A stretch of DNA of 64,000 bases from JANQEU01 sp965601455. Its GTDB lineage: Bacteria > Bacteroidota > Bacteroidia > Cytophagales > Cyclobacteriaceae. Made by a program: the position numbers and the translations under genes. The notes beneath the pieces were generated by a model. That model searched no databases. It saw only the letters and a program-made list of their open reading frames with translations, and was not told the DNA's origin. This document shows, piece after piece, positions 37,873 through 46,146 of the stretch (its first letter is position 1; each line of letters begins with the position of its first letter). Location of the stretch: assembly GCA_965601455.1 (NCBI GenBank), contig OZ271831.1, positions 1,426,001 to 1,490,000 on the forward strand, given 5' to 3'.

Positions 37873-37992
37873 ATGGGAAAAGGAGATAAAAAGACTAAAA
37901 AGGGCAAAAGGCACAGAGGTAGTTATGGTGTATCACGGCCTAGAAAGTTTAGACCTGTTGATCCACCCGGAAAAAAGAAAAAGACTAAGTAA
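37873..37992 (+). CDS. 30S ribosomal protein bTHX
   Basis: 39 aa, very basic (MGKGDKKTKKGKRHRGSYGV at the N-terminus, then SRPRKFRPV), matching bacterial THX (MGKGDKKTKRGKI-type). It is a small subunit protein that stabilises the 30S head. Too short for ordinary ORF calls. Its TAA is immediately followed by the TTG start of the next gene. Confidence 0.9.
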   Translation: MGKGDKKTKKGKRHRGSYGVSRPRKFRPVDPPGKKKKTK

Positions 37993-38685
37993 TTGAAATT
38001 GACTCTGACGATTTTTATCGTCGCACTATTTTTAAGTAGTACCCGTGCTTTGTCTCAACCGAAAACCTACATTGGAGTTGAGGCAGGAGGGCAATTGTCT
38101 TCTTCTTATATCGAGCATAATTTGTACATCGTCAATCTCTCATCAGCATACATTACCACATTTCAAGGAGGAGTGAAGTTTAGGAGGTATAACGACTACA
38201 ATCCTAATTTTAAATTGAATAGTGGTTGGCAAACCGGACTGATGTACAGTAGGAAAGGATGGGCACAGTCATTCGGAAACATTATTCCCTCTTTAACCAC
38301 AACTATGGAGTATTTAGTACTTCCTGTAGATGCATTAGTGTATTGGGGTGATGAGACAAAAAAACTGTCTTTGTTAATTGGTATTTATGGTGAATACTTG
38401 GTCACCCATCAAAGTCCATCTGCACCGGACCTTGAGAATTTACCGGGTGTTGATTTCTATACTTTTGAGCCTGGACGGGATAATGAATTCGGGTACGGAC
38501 TAAAGGGAGGAATAAGTTATGCCAGAGAGCTTGGAACTTCCCTTGTAGAGTTAAGTGCGTATTTTGATTATTCAATTTCCAATTTCATTCAAACAGATGT
38601 GCGTTCAGATCCAACTCCAGATACGAGTAACCTCTTCAATTTTGGAGTGAGTCTTTCATATTACTTACCCATACTGTCCCAATAG
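37993..38685 (+). CDS. Outer membrane beta-barrel protein
   Basis: 230 aa from TTG 37993, directly after the bTHX stop. Signal peptide (MKLTLTIFIVALFLSSTRALSQ). The rest is alternating beta-strand content with YIGVEAGGQLSSSYIEH, GWQTGLMYSRKGWAQSFG and a C-terminal FNFGVSLSYYLP, fitting a small PorT/OmpX-type barrel. No specific function. Confidence 0.7.
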   Translation: MKLTLTIFIVALFLSSTRALSQPKTYIGVEAGGQLSSSYIEHNLYIVNLSSAYITTFQGGVKFRRYNDYNPNFKLNSGWQTGLMYSRKGWAQSFGNIIPSLTTTMEYLVLPVDALVYWGDETKKLSLLIGIYGEYLVTHQSPSAPDLENLPGVDFYTFEPGRDNEFGYGLKGGISYARELGTSLVELSAYFDYSISNFIQTDVRSDPTPDTSNLFNFGVSLSYYLPILSQ

Positions 38686-38770
38686 GATAAGTATTTATTG
38701 CCTCTGATGGTACACACCCCATTCGAAATCGATTGAAAATTAAGGATTTAATAAATAATTCATAAATTCT

Positions 38771-38802
38771 TTGCCAGTTGTTAGGCTTCAGTTCTAATTT
38801 TG
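38771..38802 (+). promoter_or_regulatory. Promoter TTG-N21-TAATTTTG
   Basis: TTG (38771-38773), 21 nt, then TAATTTTG (38795-38802), which fits the Bacteroidota pattern. It predicts transcription of the 83-aa gene from about 38809. Confidence 0.55.
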
Positions 38803-38844
38803 CATGAAAATTATAATTACTCAACTATTTTATTGTAAAGTCGT

Positions 38845-39096
38845 ATGGCAGCTCAAGAAAAAATTGTAAAAATCAGCACAGAGGTAAAAGAAAAATTGAC
38901 CTCTTTAGGCATTGAAGAACAACTGGTTTCCGAAATCGAATGGTGTCTGGGAAGTTATGCAGCGGATAATAACCCTGTTGGTCTATTCGAGAAAGCGGAA
39001 GTAGCATTAGCCTCTCTGCAGGAAGTGAAGAAGACGAATCCGAGGAAAGTATCTAAGAAATTGATCGATGATCTTTCGAAACTTTTATTAAACTGA
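38845..39096 (+). CDS. Conserved small hypothetical protein
   Basis: 83 aa, predicted all-helical, with EEQLVSEIEWCLGSYAADNNPVGLFEKAEVALASLQE and a basic C-terminal helix. No signal peptide, no domain recognised. It has its own promoter and the bidirectional terminator at 39113 behind it, so it is probably a free-standing gene. Confidence 0.72.
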   Translation: MAAQEKIVKISTEVKEKLTSLGIEEQLVSEIEWCLGSYAADNNPVGLFEKAEVALASLQEVKKTNPRKVSKKLIDDLSKLLLN

Positions 39097-39112
39097 AAAG
39101 TATAGAAATCAT

Positions 39113-39146
39113 AAAAAAAGCCCTCGAGTTATCGAGGGCTTTTTTT
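39113..39146. terminator. Bidirectional rho-independent terminator
   Basis: Stem GCCCTCGA / TCGAGGGC (39120-39127 with 39132-39139), loop GTTA, flanked by A-run and T-run on both sides. It can end both the plus-strand gene (38845) and the minus-strand gene (39145). Confidence 0.85.
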
Positions 39147-39543
39147 ATATCAGGTGTTGATCAGCAACTGACCGTAAAAAGTTTGTCTTTGTTCTAATAT
39201 CCGGGTCGGAGTAAATATAGGCACTTAAATCAGCTACTACCCCAGGTTTATATCCAAGTCGGATAGCTAGTTTCTCACAGAATTCAATCTCTTTTTGATA
39301 AATCTTTCGGTCCACCTTCATTAGTTGAATAGTATTGAATAAATACTCGAATTTTTCCGCAGGTGGAAGTTCGTCGAGAGATGGAATGGGCTTAGGGTCG
39401 TTGATTAATTCGTCAACTTGTTCTTCTGTGAGTTCTAACCGGCTCCCAATCCCGTATATCAATTTCTTTTCTTCGTTGGCAACGTTGCCATCCGCTTTCG
39501 AAAGATGTACTAAAATACTTATCTGATCCTCGATAGGTAACAT
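39145..39543 (-). CDS. TerB-like helical protein
   Basis: 132 aa. MLPIEDQISILVHLSKADGNVANEEKKLIYGIGSRLELTEEQVDELIND resembles the TerB/DjlA N-terminal helical fold (calcium-like acidic loop KADGNVANEE). Members are often linked to tellurite-type stress islands, but no ter genes are here. Cytosolic, function unclear. Confidence 0.65.
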   Translation of the reverse strand: MLPIEDQISILVHLSKADGNVANEEKKLIYGIGSRLELTEEQVDELINDPKPIPSLDELPPAEKFEYLFNTIQLMKVDRKIYQKEIEFCEKLAIRLGYKPGVVADLSAYIYSDPDIRTKTNFLRSVADQHLI

Positions 39544-39690
39544 TAACGCAATTTACTGTAATACATGAATCTAACGCAAACTTTAAGAAAAGATTCAATT
39601 TGAGTCAAATCTTTTACTTAACGCCACCCAATTAAAAAATTATCTACTCCTTACTTGTTTATTTCGTCAAGTCGAAAGTACATTCGCATC

Positions 39691-39744
39691 GTGCAAAAGA
39701 AATTAACATATTGGTGGTGGACTAAACAGGATAAAGGTCTGTAA
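39691..39744 (+). CDS. trp operon leader peptide (Trp-Trp-Trp)
   Basis: 17 aa from GTG 39691: MQKKLTYWWWTKQDKGL and stop. Three consecutive Trp codons (39712-39720) lie about 21 nt upstream of the stop and 50 nt upstream of the terminator. An in-frame TTG at 39655 could start a longer version. Such a peptide allows ribosome stalling when charged tRNA-Trp is low. The stop codon is inside the RNA segment that can pair with the terminator's 5' arm. Confidence 0.8.
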   Translation: MQKKLTYWWWTKQDKGL

Positions 39745-39804
39745 ACAGGAAAGCTACTATCAATAGAAAATATGAGCCCGTTGTTTACAGCGGGCTTTTT
39801 TTTT
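39741..39804 (+). promoter_or_regulatory. trp attenuator: antiterminator and terminator
   Basis: Terminator: AGCCCG (39775-39780) pairs with CGGGCT (39791-39796), extended by TTGT/ACAG, followed by nine T. Antiterminator: GTAAACA (39741-39747) is complementary to TGTTTAC (39782-39788), which lies in the terminator's 5' arm and loop. A ribosome stalled on the three Trp codons leaves 39741-39747 free, so the antiterminator forms. A ribosome at the stop codon covers it, so the terminator forms. Confidence 0.75.
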
Positions 39805-39815
39805 GATATTCAAAT

Positions 39816-41207
39816 ATGAAAATACAACTTAAGACCCGGTCCGTTAGTTTTCTGGCGGATACAATCACTCCAGTAAGTGCCTACTTACGGGTACGGGATA
39901 GATATGCCAATACCTTTCTACTCGAGAGTAGTGATTACCACGGTGAGGAGGATAGTTATTCTTACATCAGCTGTGATCCGATGGCAGAATTTGAGGTAGT
40001 TAAAGGAGAAGTTCGTCAAAAGTTGCCCGGTCAGGAATTAAAAACGGTACCTGACCTTACTCCCAATGATGGTCTTACATCCTTTAGAAAACAGTTTGAA
40101 TACAGTCCTACACAATCCAACCATATAGAGACGGGCTTATTTGGTTACATCAGTTACGATTCAATACGATATTTTGAAGACATTGAGTTAGGAACGCTCG
40201 ACATAGATATTCCCGAAATACGTTACTCTCTTTTTCGTTTTGTTATCGTTTTTGATCACTTTAAGAATAGATGTCATCTGATCGAAACCTATATTGAATC
40301 GCCGGATGATTCTTCATTTTATGCACTTAAAGATCTGATCTTTAAGCAATCAGTTCCGTCATTTGGGTTTTCCCGAACCACAGAGGTCAGTTCACCAATT
40401 ACAGATGATGAGTATCAGAAAGTGGTTGAAAAAGGAATTGACTACTGCAAGAAAGGGGAAGTCTTTCAAGTTGTTTTCTCCAGACCATTTGAGACCTCTT
40501 TTAAGGGTGATGAATTCCAGGTTTATCGTTCTTTACGATCAATAAATCCATCTCCATATTTGTTTTATTTCGATTACGGGAGTTTCAAGATTTTTGGTTC
40601 TTCCCCTGAAGCACAGATAGTTATTAACCAGGACGAAGCATCGATTTATCCAATTGCAGGAACATTTAAGCGTACCGGTGATGATGAAGCTGATGCAGAA
40701 TTGGCTAGGAAGTTGTTGCAGGACGAAAAGGAGAATTCCGAGCATATTATGCTGGTGGACCTTGCCCGGAATGATTTAAGTAAATACAGTAAGGAAGTAA
40801 ACGTCGAGACCTATAAAGAAATCCAGTACTTCTCCCATGTAATCCACTTGGTTTCAAAAGTTACTGGTAAGCTACCTCCTGATGCGGATATTATGAAAAT
40901 CGTCGGGAGCACATTTCCTGCCGGCACTTTGTCTGGAGCTCCTAAGTATCGAGCGTTGCAGCTTATAGCAGAAAACGAAGTCAACAATCGGGGTTATTAC
41001 GGTGGTGCGATCGGATTTATGGATTTTAATAGTCGATTTATACATGCGATCACAATCCGCACCTTTTTAAGTAAGGAAAACAAACTTCATTTTCGAGCAG
41101 GAGCTGGTATTGTAGCCAAGTCCGTACCAAACAGTGAAGTGCAGGAGGTATATAATAAGCTCGCGGCCTTAGAGAACGCCATGGTTGATGCTGAAAATAA
41201 TCGGTAA
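39816..41207 (+). CDS. trpE: Anthranilate synthase component I
   Basis: 463 aa, full length. The N-terminal LLESSD (residues ~30-35) is the Trp-feedback site. The chorismate-binding core has GEVFQVVFSRPFE, FGSSPEAQIV, PIAGTFKRTGDDEAD, HIMLVDLARNDLSKYS and FPAGTLSGAPKYRAL. It makes anthranilate from chorismate with the TrpG glutamine amidotransferase next in line. First structural gene behind the attenuator; its last base overlaps the trpG ATG. Confidence 0.96.
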   Translation: MKIQLKTRSVSFLADTITPVSAYLRVRDRYANTFLLESSDYHGEEDSYSYISCDPMAEFEVVKGEVRQKLPGQELKTVPDLTPNDGLTSFRKQFEYSPTQSNHIETGLFGYISYDSIRYFEDIELGTLDIDIPEIRYSLFRFVIVFDHFKNRCHLIETYIESPDDSSFYALKDLIFKQSVPSFGFSRTTEVSSPITDDEYQKVVEKGIDYCKKGEVFQVVFSRPFETSFKGDEFQVYRSLRSINPSPYLFYFDYGSFKIFGSSPEAQIVINQDEASIYPIAGTFKRTGDDEADAELARKLLQDEKENSEHIMLVDLARNDLSKYSKEVNVETYKEIQYFSHVIHLVSKVTGKLPPDADIMKIVGSTFPAGTLSGAPKYRALQLIAENEVNNRGYYGGAIGFMDFNSRFIHAITIRTFLSKENKLHFRAGAGIVAKSVPNSEVQEVYNKLAALENAMVDAENNR

Positions 41208-41785
41208 TGAGAAAAATTCTTGTACTGGATAATTATGATTCTTTTACCTACAACCTGGTTCATATTCTTCATGAACTTGGAAGAGGATCGGTTATTGACG
41301 TTTTCCGAAATGATAAAATCGAATTGGATGAAGTCGATTATTACGATGACATTCTTTTATCGCCGGGTCCAGGGGTTCCGAAAGACGCAGGGATCATGCC
41401 CGAATTAATTAAGCAATTCGGCTCTTCGAAGAATATACTAGGAGTATGCCTTGGGCACCAGGCAATTGGGGAAGCCTATGGAAGCGAACTATTTAATTTG
41501 CCAGATGTTTTGCATGGAATTGTAACAAATATTGACATCAATAAGGAAGACAAACTATTTAGGGATATTCCACCTTCTTTTGATGTATGTCGATATCACT
41601 CCTGGGTGATAAAGGAAGATTCCCTCCCGGATGAACTTGAAGTGTTATCTACCGACGGGAAAGGTCAAATCATGGCAGTAAAACATAAGGAATTCAAAGT
41701 GAGAGGTGTGCAATTTCATCCGGAATCGGTGATGACTCAACATGGTAAGAAATTAATTGAAAACTGGTTATCAATAGGTGAATGA
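41207..41785 (+). CDS. trpG: Anthranilate synthase component II (glutamine amidotransferase)
   Basis: 192 aa. Class I amidotransferase: DNYDSFTYNLVHIL start, nucleophile Cys in ILGVCLGHQAIGEAYG, and GVQFHPESVMTQHG with the His-Glu dyad. Feeds ammonia to TrpE. It may double as PabA, as is common in the phylum. Overlaps trpD by four bases. Confidence 0.95.
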   Translation: MRKILVLDNYDSFTYNLVHILHELGRGSVIDVFRNDKIELDEVDYYDDILLSPGPGVPKDAGIMPELIKQFGSSKNILGVCLGHQAIGEAYGSELFNLPDVLHGIVTNIDINKEDKLFRDIPPSFDVCRYHSWVIKEDSLPDELEVLSTDGKGQIMAVKHKEFKVRGVQFHPESVMTQHGKKLIENWLSIGE

Positions 41786-42774
41786 AGGAAATACTTAACA
41801 GACTTTTTAATTACCAGTCACTGGGAAGAGATGAAGCAAGGGAGGTACTTACCAACCTCGCATCTGGTAATTATAATAATAGTCATATGGCGGCCTTCAT
41901 GACCGTTTATATGATGCGGGATATTACCGTGGAAGAGCTTTCAGGGTTTCGGGATGCCATGCTGGATCTTTGCGTTAAAGTGCCCGGTGAATCCTATGGT
42001 GCTATTGATTTGTGCGGTACCGGAGGAGATGGAAAAGATACATTTAACATAAGTACCATATCATCTTTTGTTGTTTCGGGTGCCGGGCAAGCGGTGGTGA
42101 AGCATGGAAATTACGGTGTGTCCTCTGTATGTGGGTCTTCAAATGTCCTGGAGCACTTCGGTTGCAAGTTCACTAACGATTTGTCGGTTATTGAAAAAAG
42201 CATCGAGAACGCTGGAATCTGTTTCTTGCATGCTCCACTTTTTCATCCAGCTATGAAGAATGTAGGTCCAATTAGAAAAGAACTTGGTGTGAAGACGTTC
42301 TTCAACATGCTTGGACCAATGGTCAACCCTGCTTTTCCTTCTAAGCAATTGGTTGGCGTGTTTAACCTGGAGCTTGCCAGACTTTACGGGTACATCTACC
42401 AGGAAACCGACAAGGATTTTATCATACTGCACTCACTCGATGGGTATGATGAAGTATCCCTTACAGGTGATTTCAAATATATTTCCAGGTCTGGCGAAGG
42501 AATAATAAGTCCTTTGGAAATCGGTCTTCAACAATTAGATCCTTCTGACTTGTTCGGTGGAAGCACTGTTGAAGAAGCTGCTGGGATTTTTAAGAATGTC
42601 TTAGAGGGAAAAGGAACAAAGGCCCAAAATCAAGCAATTCTTGCCAACGCCGGACTGGCGATAGCAACAGGTAAATCATTGAGCTTTAATGAAGGTATCG
42701 AGCAGGCACAAGAATCCTTGAATTCTGGTAAGGCATTAGAATCATTCAAAAAATTCATAGAGTTAAATGGCTGA
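41782..42774 (+). CDS. trpD: Anthranilate phosphoribosyltransferase
   Basis: 330 aa. DLCGTGGDGKDTFNIST (PRPP loop), VVKHGNYGVSSVCGSSNVLE and FLHAPLFHPAMKNVGPIRKELGVKTFFNMLGPMVNP are diagnostic. Transfers phosphoribosyl to anthranilate. Overlaps trpG by four and trpC by eight bases. Confidence 0.95.
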   Translation: MKEILNRLFNYQSLGRDEAREVLTNLASGNYNNSHMAAFMTVYMMRDITVEELSGFRDAMLDLCVKVPGESYGAIDLCGTGGDGKDTFNISTISSFVVSGAGQAVVKHGNYGVSSVCGSSNVLEHFGCKFTNDLSVIEKSIENAGICFLHAPLFHPAMKNVGPIRKELGVKTFFNMLGPMVNPAFPSKQLVGVFNLELARLYGYIYQETDKDFIILHSLDGYDEVSLTGDFKYISRSGEGIISPLEIGLQQLDPSDLFGGSTVEEAAGIFKNVLEGKGTKAQNQAILANAGLAIATGKSLSFNEGIEQAQESLNSGKALESFKKFIELNG

Positions 42775-43579
42775 TATAAAAAATATCTTGTCCGAAATTG
42801 TAGCAGACAAACGAAAGGAAGTTGACAGAAGGAAATCGTTATACCCCACCAAGTTATTGGAGGAGTCAACCTATTTTCCTACAAGATCAATTTCCATGGT
42901 TAAATACCTAAAAAGAGAAGATAAGCATGGCATAATTGCTGAGTTTAAACGAAAATCTCCTTCAAAAGGCTTCATTAATCAATATGCATCAATCGAACGT
43001 ACCTCTATCGGATATATGCAAGCTGGCGCATCAGGGCTTTCTGTTTTGACAGATGAACCTTATTTCGCTGGTAAGAATCAGGATTTGACAGATGCAAGGA
43101 ATTTTAATTTTTGTCCCATATTAAGAAAAGATTTTATCGTAGATGAGTACCAGATAGTTGAGGCGAAATCCATCGGCGCTGATGTGATATTGCTAATTGC
43201 ATCAGTTCTTAATGTTGAAGAAACAAAAAACCTTGCTCAGCTAGCCAAATCTCTTGGGTTGGAAGTCCTTCTGGAGGTTCACGATAAAAGCGAGGCGGAT
43301 ATGCATCCGAACGAGTATGTTGATATGGTTGGTGTGAATAATCGAAACCTTGTCACGTTTGAAACAACAATAGAAACTTCAAAAGAACTTGCCGATAAAA
43401 TTCCGAGTGAATTTACCAAGGTGACGGAAAGTGGAATTAGTCAGCCTAATGCTGTTGTTGAATTAATGAAGTACGGATACCAGGGTTTTTTGATTGGCGA
43501 GTATTTTATGAAACATGCACGTCCGGAAAAGGCTTGTGAAAAGTTTATTGGCAACTTGGCCGAATTGCTCAAAAAGTAG
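42767..43579 (+). CDS. trpC: Indole-3-glycerol phosphate synthase
   Basis: 270 aa. IIAEFKRKSPSKGFIN (catalytic KxSPS loop), LSVLTDEPYFAG, LRKDFIVDEYQI, LLEVHDKSE, GVNNRNLVTF and VTESGISQP are all present. Converts CdRP to indole glycerol phosphate. Stand-alone, not fused with TrpF. Confidence 0.95.
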   Translation: MADIKNILSEIVADKRKEVDRRKSLYPTKLLEESTYFPTRSISMVKYLKREDKHGIIAEFKRKSPSKGFINQYASIERTSIGYMQAGASGLSVLTDEPYFAGKNQDLTDARNFNFCPILRKDFIVDEYQIVEAKSIGADVILLIASVLNVEETKNLAQLAKSLGLEVLLEVHDKSEADMHPNEYVDMVGVNNRNLVTFETTIETSKELADKIPSEFTKVTESGISQPNAVVELMKYGYQGFLIGEYFMKHARPEKACEKFIGNLAELLKK

Positions 43580-43583
43580 AGAG

Positions 43584-44192
43584 ATGCAGGTAAAGGTTTG
43601 TGGTATGAGGGAAATGGATAATATTCGGCAGATTGCTGATCTTCAACCGGATATGATGGGATTTATCTTTTATCCTAAATCAAAACGATTCGTTAGTGGC
43701 ATCGGCCCTGATATACCACTTGACATCATTAAAGTTGGAGTTTTCGTTGATCCTTCATTTGAAGAAGTGAAAGAAAGAACAGAGCAGTTTTCGTTGAATT
43801 ACATTCAACTACATGGAAAGGAATCAGCGGAATTCTGCTCGCACATTAATAACGAACTAGAAGTTAAAGTAATCAAGGTCTTTTCTATTTCCACGAAGAT
43901 TAATCTGGAAGAAATGATTCCGTATGAGGGCCAAGTTGACTATTTCCTTTTCGATACCGCAACAAGAGATCATGGAGGTTCAGGAAAACACTTTAATTGG
44001 GAATTATTGAATGATTATAGCCTACAAACTCCTTTCTTTTTGAGTGGAGGAATTGACCTTCAAGATGCAGAAGAGATTAAGAAGCTTAAGCATCGGAAGC
44101 TGGTGGGTGTTGATATCAATAGTTGTTTTGAAATCAAACCGGCCTTGAAGGATGTGAAGAAAGTTGAAGAATTTTTAAGTGAAATGAAATGA
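43584..44192 (+). CDS. trpF: Phosphoribosylanthranilate isomerase
   Basis: 202 aa from ATG 43584, four bases after trpC; the frame is open upstream to 43515 but that part lies in trpC. VKVCGMREMDNI carries the catalytic Cys, YIQLHGKES, LFDTATRDHGGSGKHFNW and FLSGGID follow. Overlaps trpB by four bases. Confidence 0.94.
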   Translation: MQVKVCGMREMDNIRQIADLQPDMMGFIFYPKSKRFVSGIGPDIPLDIIKVGVFVDPSFEEVKERTEQFSLNYIQLHGKESAEFCSHINNELEVKVIKVFSISTKINLEEMIPYEGQVDYFLFDTATRDHGGSGKHFNWELLNDYSLQTPFFLSGGIDLQDAEEIKKLKHRKLVGVDINSCFEIKPALKDVKKVEEFLSEMK

Positions 44193-45367
44193 AGTATACG
44201 GTAGACGACAGGGGTTATTTTGGGAAGTTCGGTGGTGCGTATGTGCCGGAAATGCTATTTGGAAACATTGATGAATTGCGGGCAAATTACCTGGAGATCA
44301 CGAACTCCGAGTCATTCAAATCCCAATTCCAACATCTGCTCAAGACTTACGTGGGTAGACCCACGCCGTTATATTATGCGGAGCGCCTTTCTCAAAAGTA
44401 CGGTGGTAAGATTTACCTGAAAAGGGAAGATTTGTGTCATACAGGTGCTCATAAGGTAAACAATACTATCGGTCAAATATTACTGGCCAAAGCCCTGAAT
44501 AAGAAGAAAATCATTGCCGAAACCGGTGCAGGACAACACGGTGTGGCTACAGCTACAGTGTGTGCTTTGATGGGAATGGATTGTATTGTATACATGGGTA
44601 AGATCGATATGGAACGGCAGAAACCCAATGTAGAAAGAATGCGTATTCTTGGGGCTGAAGTACGCCCGGCAACTTCCGGAAGTCAAACGTTGAAGGACGC
44701 TACAAATGAAGCGATGCGTCATTGGATAAGTGATCCCACAGATACACATTACATCATTGGATCCGTTGTCGGTCCCCATCCCTATCCGGATATGGTGGCG
44801 CGTTTTCAGAGTGTAATCAGTGAAGAAATTCAGAAGCAGTTGCAAGACACCGAAGGTAGAAACTACCCGGATATGGTTATTGCCTGTGTGGGTGGTGGAA
44901 GCAATGCCGCAGGAGCATATTATCATTTTCTGGATCAACAAGAAGTTGAGTTGGTTGCTGTCGAAGCATCCGGACTAGGTAATGCTACGGGTAAATCCGC
45001 TGCTACTACTGCTCTTGGAACTGAGGGAATCCTACATGGAAGCAAAACTCTTTTGATGCAAACGGAGGATGGACAGGTTGTTGAACCTTATTCCATTTCT
45101 GCCGGGCTAGATTATCCGGGAATCGGTCCTTTTCACGCCCATCTGTTCGATTCTGGTAGAGCAAAGTTTGTTGGCATCACAGATGAGGAAGCAATGACCG
45201 CCGGTATCGAGTTAAGTAGGATAGAGGGAATCATTCCGGCAATTGAGACAGCACATGCTTTTTCTGCATTAAAACAGTTGGATATTCGGGACAAAGTTGT
45301 AGTGATCAATTTGTCCGGGAGAGGAGACAAAGACCTTGACACTTACATAAAATGGGGGAAATATTGA
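44189..45367 (+). CDS. trpB: Tryptophan synthase beta chain
   Basis: 392 aa. GRPTPLYYAERLSQKYGGKIYLKREDLCHTGAHKVNNTIGQ holds the PLP lysine (HTGAHKVN). AETGAGQHGVATATVCAL, CVGGGSNAAG and NLSGRGDKDLDTY complete it. Trp from indole and serine. Overlaps trpA by 16 bases. Confidence 0.96.
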   Translation: MKYTVDDRGYFGKFGGAYVPEMLFGNIDELRANYLEITNSESFKSQFQHLLKTYVGRPTPLYYAERLSQKYGGKIYLKREDLCHTGAHKVNNTIGQILLAKALNKKKIIAETGAGQHGVATATVCALMGMDCIVYMGKIDMERQKPNVERMRILGAEVRPATSGSQTLKDATNEAMRHWISDPTDTHYIIGSVVGPHPYPDMVARFQSVISEEIQKQLQDTEGRNYPDMVIACVGGGSNAAGAYYHFLDQQEVELVAVEASGLGNATGKSAATTALGTEGILHGSKTLLMQTEDGQVVEPYSISAGLDYPGIGPFHAHLFDSGRAKFVGITDEEAMTAGIELSRIEGIIPAIETAHAFSALKQLDIRDKVVVINLSGRGDKDLDTYIKWGKY

Positions 45368-46146
45368 AAGAAGCACTAACCAATAACCGAATCAACAAGG
45401 CTTTCGAGAAGGAGAGGATTCTGAATATCTATTACACGGCTGGGTATCCATCCCTGGATGATACTATCCGAGTAGCAAAAGCGATTGAAAAGGGAGGGGC
45501 AAATATGATTGAGATTGGGATGCCTTATTCCGATCCCATAGCCGATGGACCTACCATTCAGGAAAGCTCAAATGATGCTATCGCCAATGGTATGACTATA
45601 CCAGTGTTATTTGATCAACTTGAAAACCTAAGAGAACATGTGTCTATCCCAGTTATCTTAATGGGATATCTCAATCCCATTATTCAGTATGGGGTGGAAA
45701 AGTTTGTGGCAAGATGTAGTGAGGTTGGAGTTGATGGCGTAATCATACCCGATTTACCCATGCATGATTTTCAGGAAGTATATAAAGGTCTGTTCCAAAA
45801 AGCTGGTGTAGCCAACATATTTCTGATTACACCTCAAACCTCGGAGGATAGAATAAAAAACATTGATGAGAATTCCACGGGCTTTATTTACATGGTTAGC
45901 TCAGCTAGTGTAACGGGAGCTAAGAGCCAGGTCACTAATAAACAGAAAGACTACTTCGAAAGAATAGAAAACATGAATCTGAGTTCCAAAAGGCTCATCG
46001 GCTTTGGGATTTCAAATAAAGAGACATTTCATTCTGCTTGCCTTCACGCACATGGTGCCATCATAGGATCAGCGTTTATTAAACAACTAAAATCAGATGC
46101 TTCTGAGGAAGCAGTTATTTCATTTATAAAAAATATAATATCATGA
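45352..46146 (+). CDS. trpA: Tryptophan synthase alpha chain
   Basis: 264 aa from ATG 45352. YYTAGYPSLDDTI, GANMIEIGMPYSDPIADGPTIQ (catalytic Glu and Asp), LMGYLNPIIQYG, GVDGVIIPDLP and VSSASVTGAKSQ. It produces indole for TrpB. Its TGA overlaps the ATG of the DAHP synthase gene by four bases, so that gene is in the same operon. Confidence 0.95.
   Translation: MGEILKEALTNNRINKAFEKERILNIYYTAGYPSLDDTIRVAKAIEKGGANMIEIGMPYSDPIADGPTIQESSNDAIANGMTIPVLFDQLENLREHVSIPVILMGYLNPIIQYGVEKFVARCSEVGVDGVIIPDLPMHDFQEVYKGLFQKAGVANIFLITPQTSEDRIKNIDENSTGFIYMVSSASVTGAKSQVTNKQKDYFERIENMNLSSKRLIGFGISNKETFHSACLHAHGAIIGSAFIKQLKSDASEEAVISFIKNIIS

Noticed and set aside
39775..39804. A T-box or TRAP-type control of trpE
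   Set aside because: No T-box sequence and no series of GAG/TAG repeats; the Trp-codon leader explains the site better.
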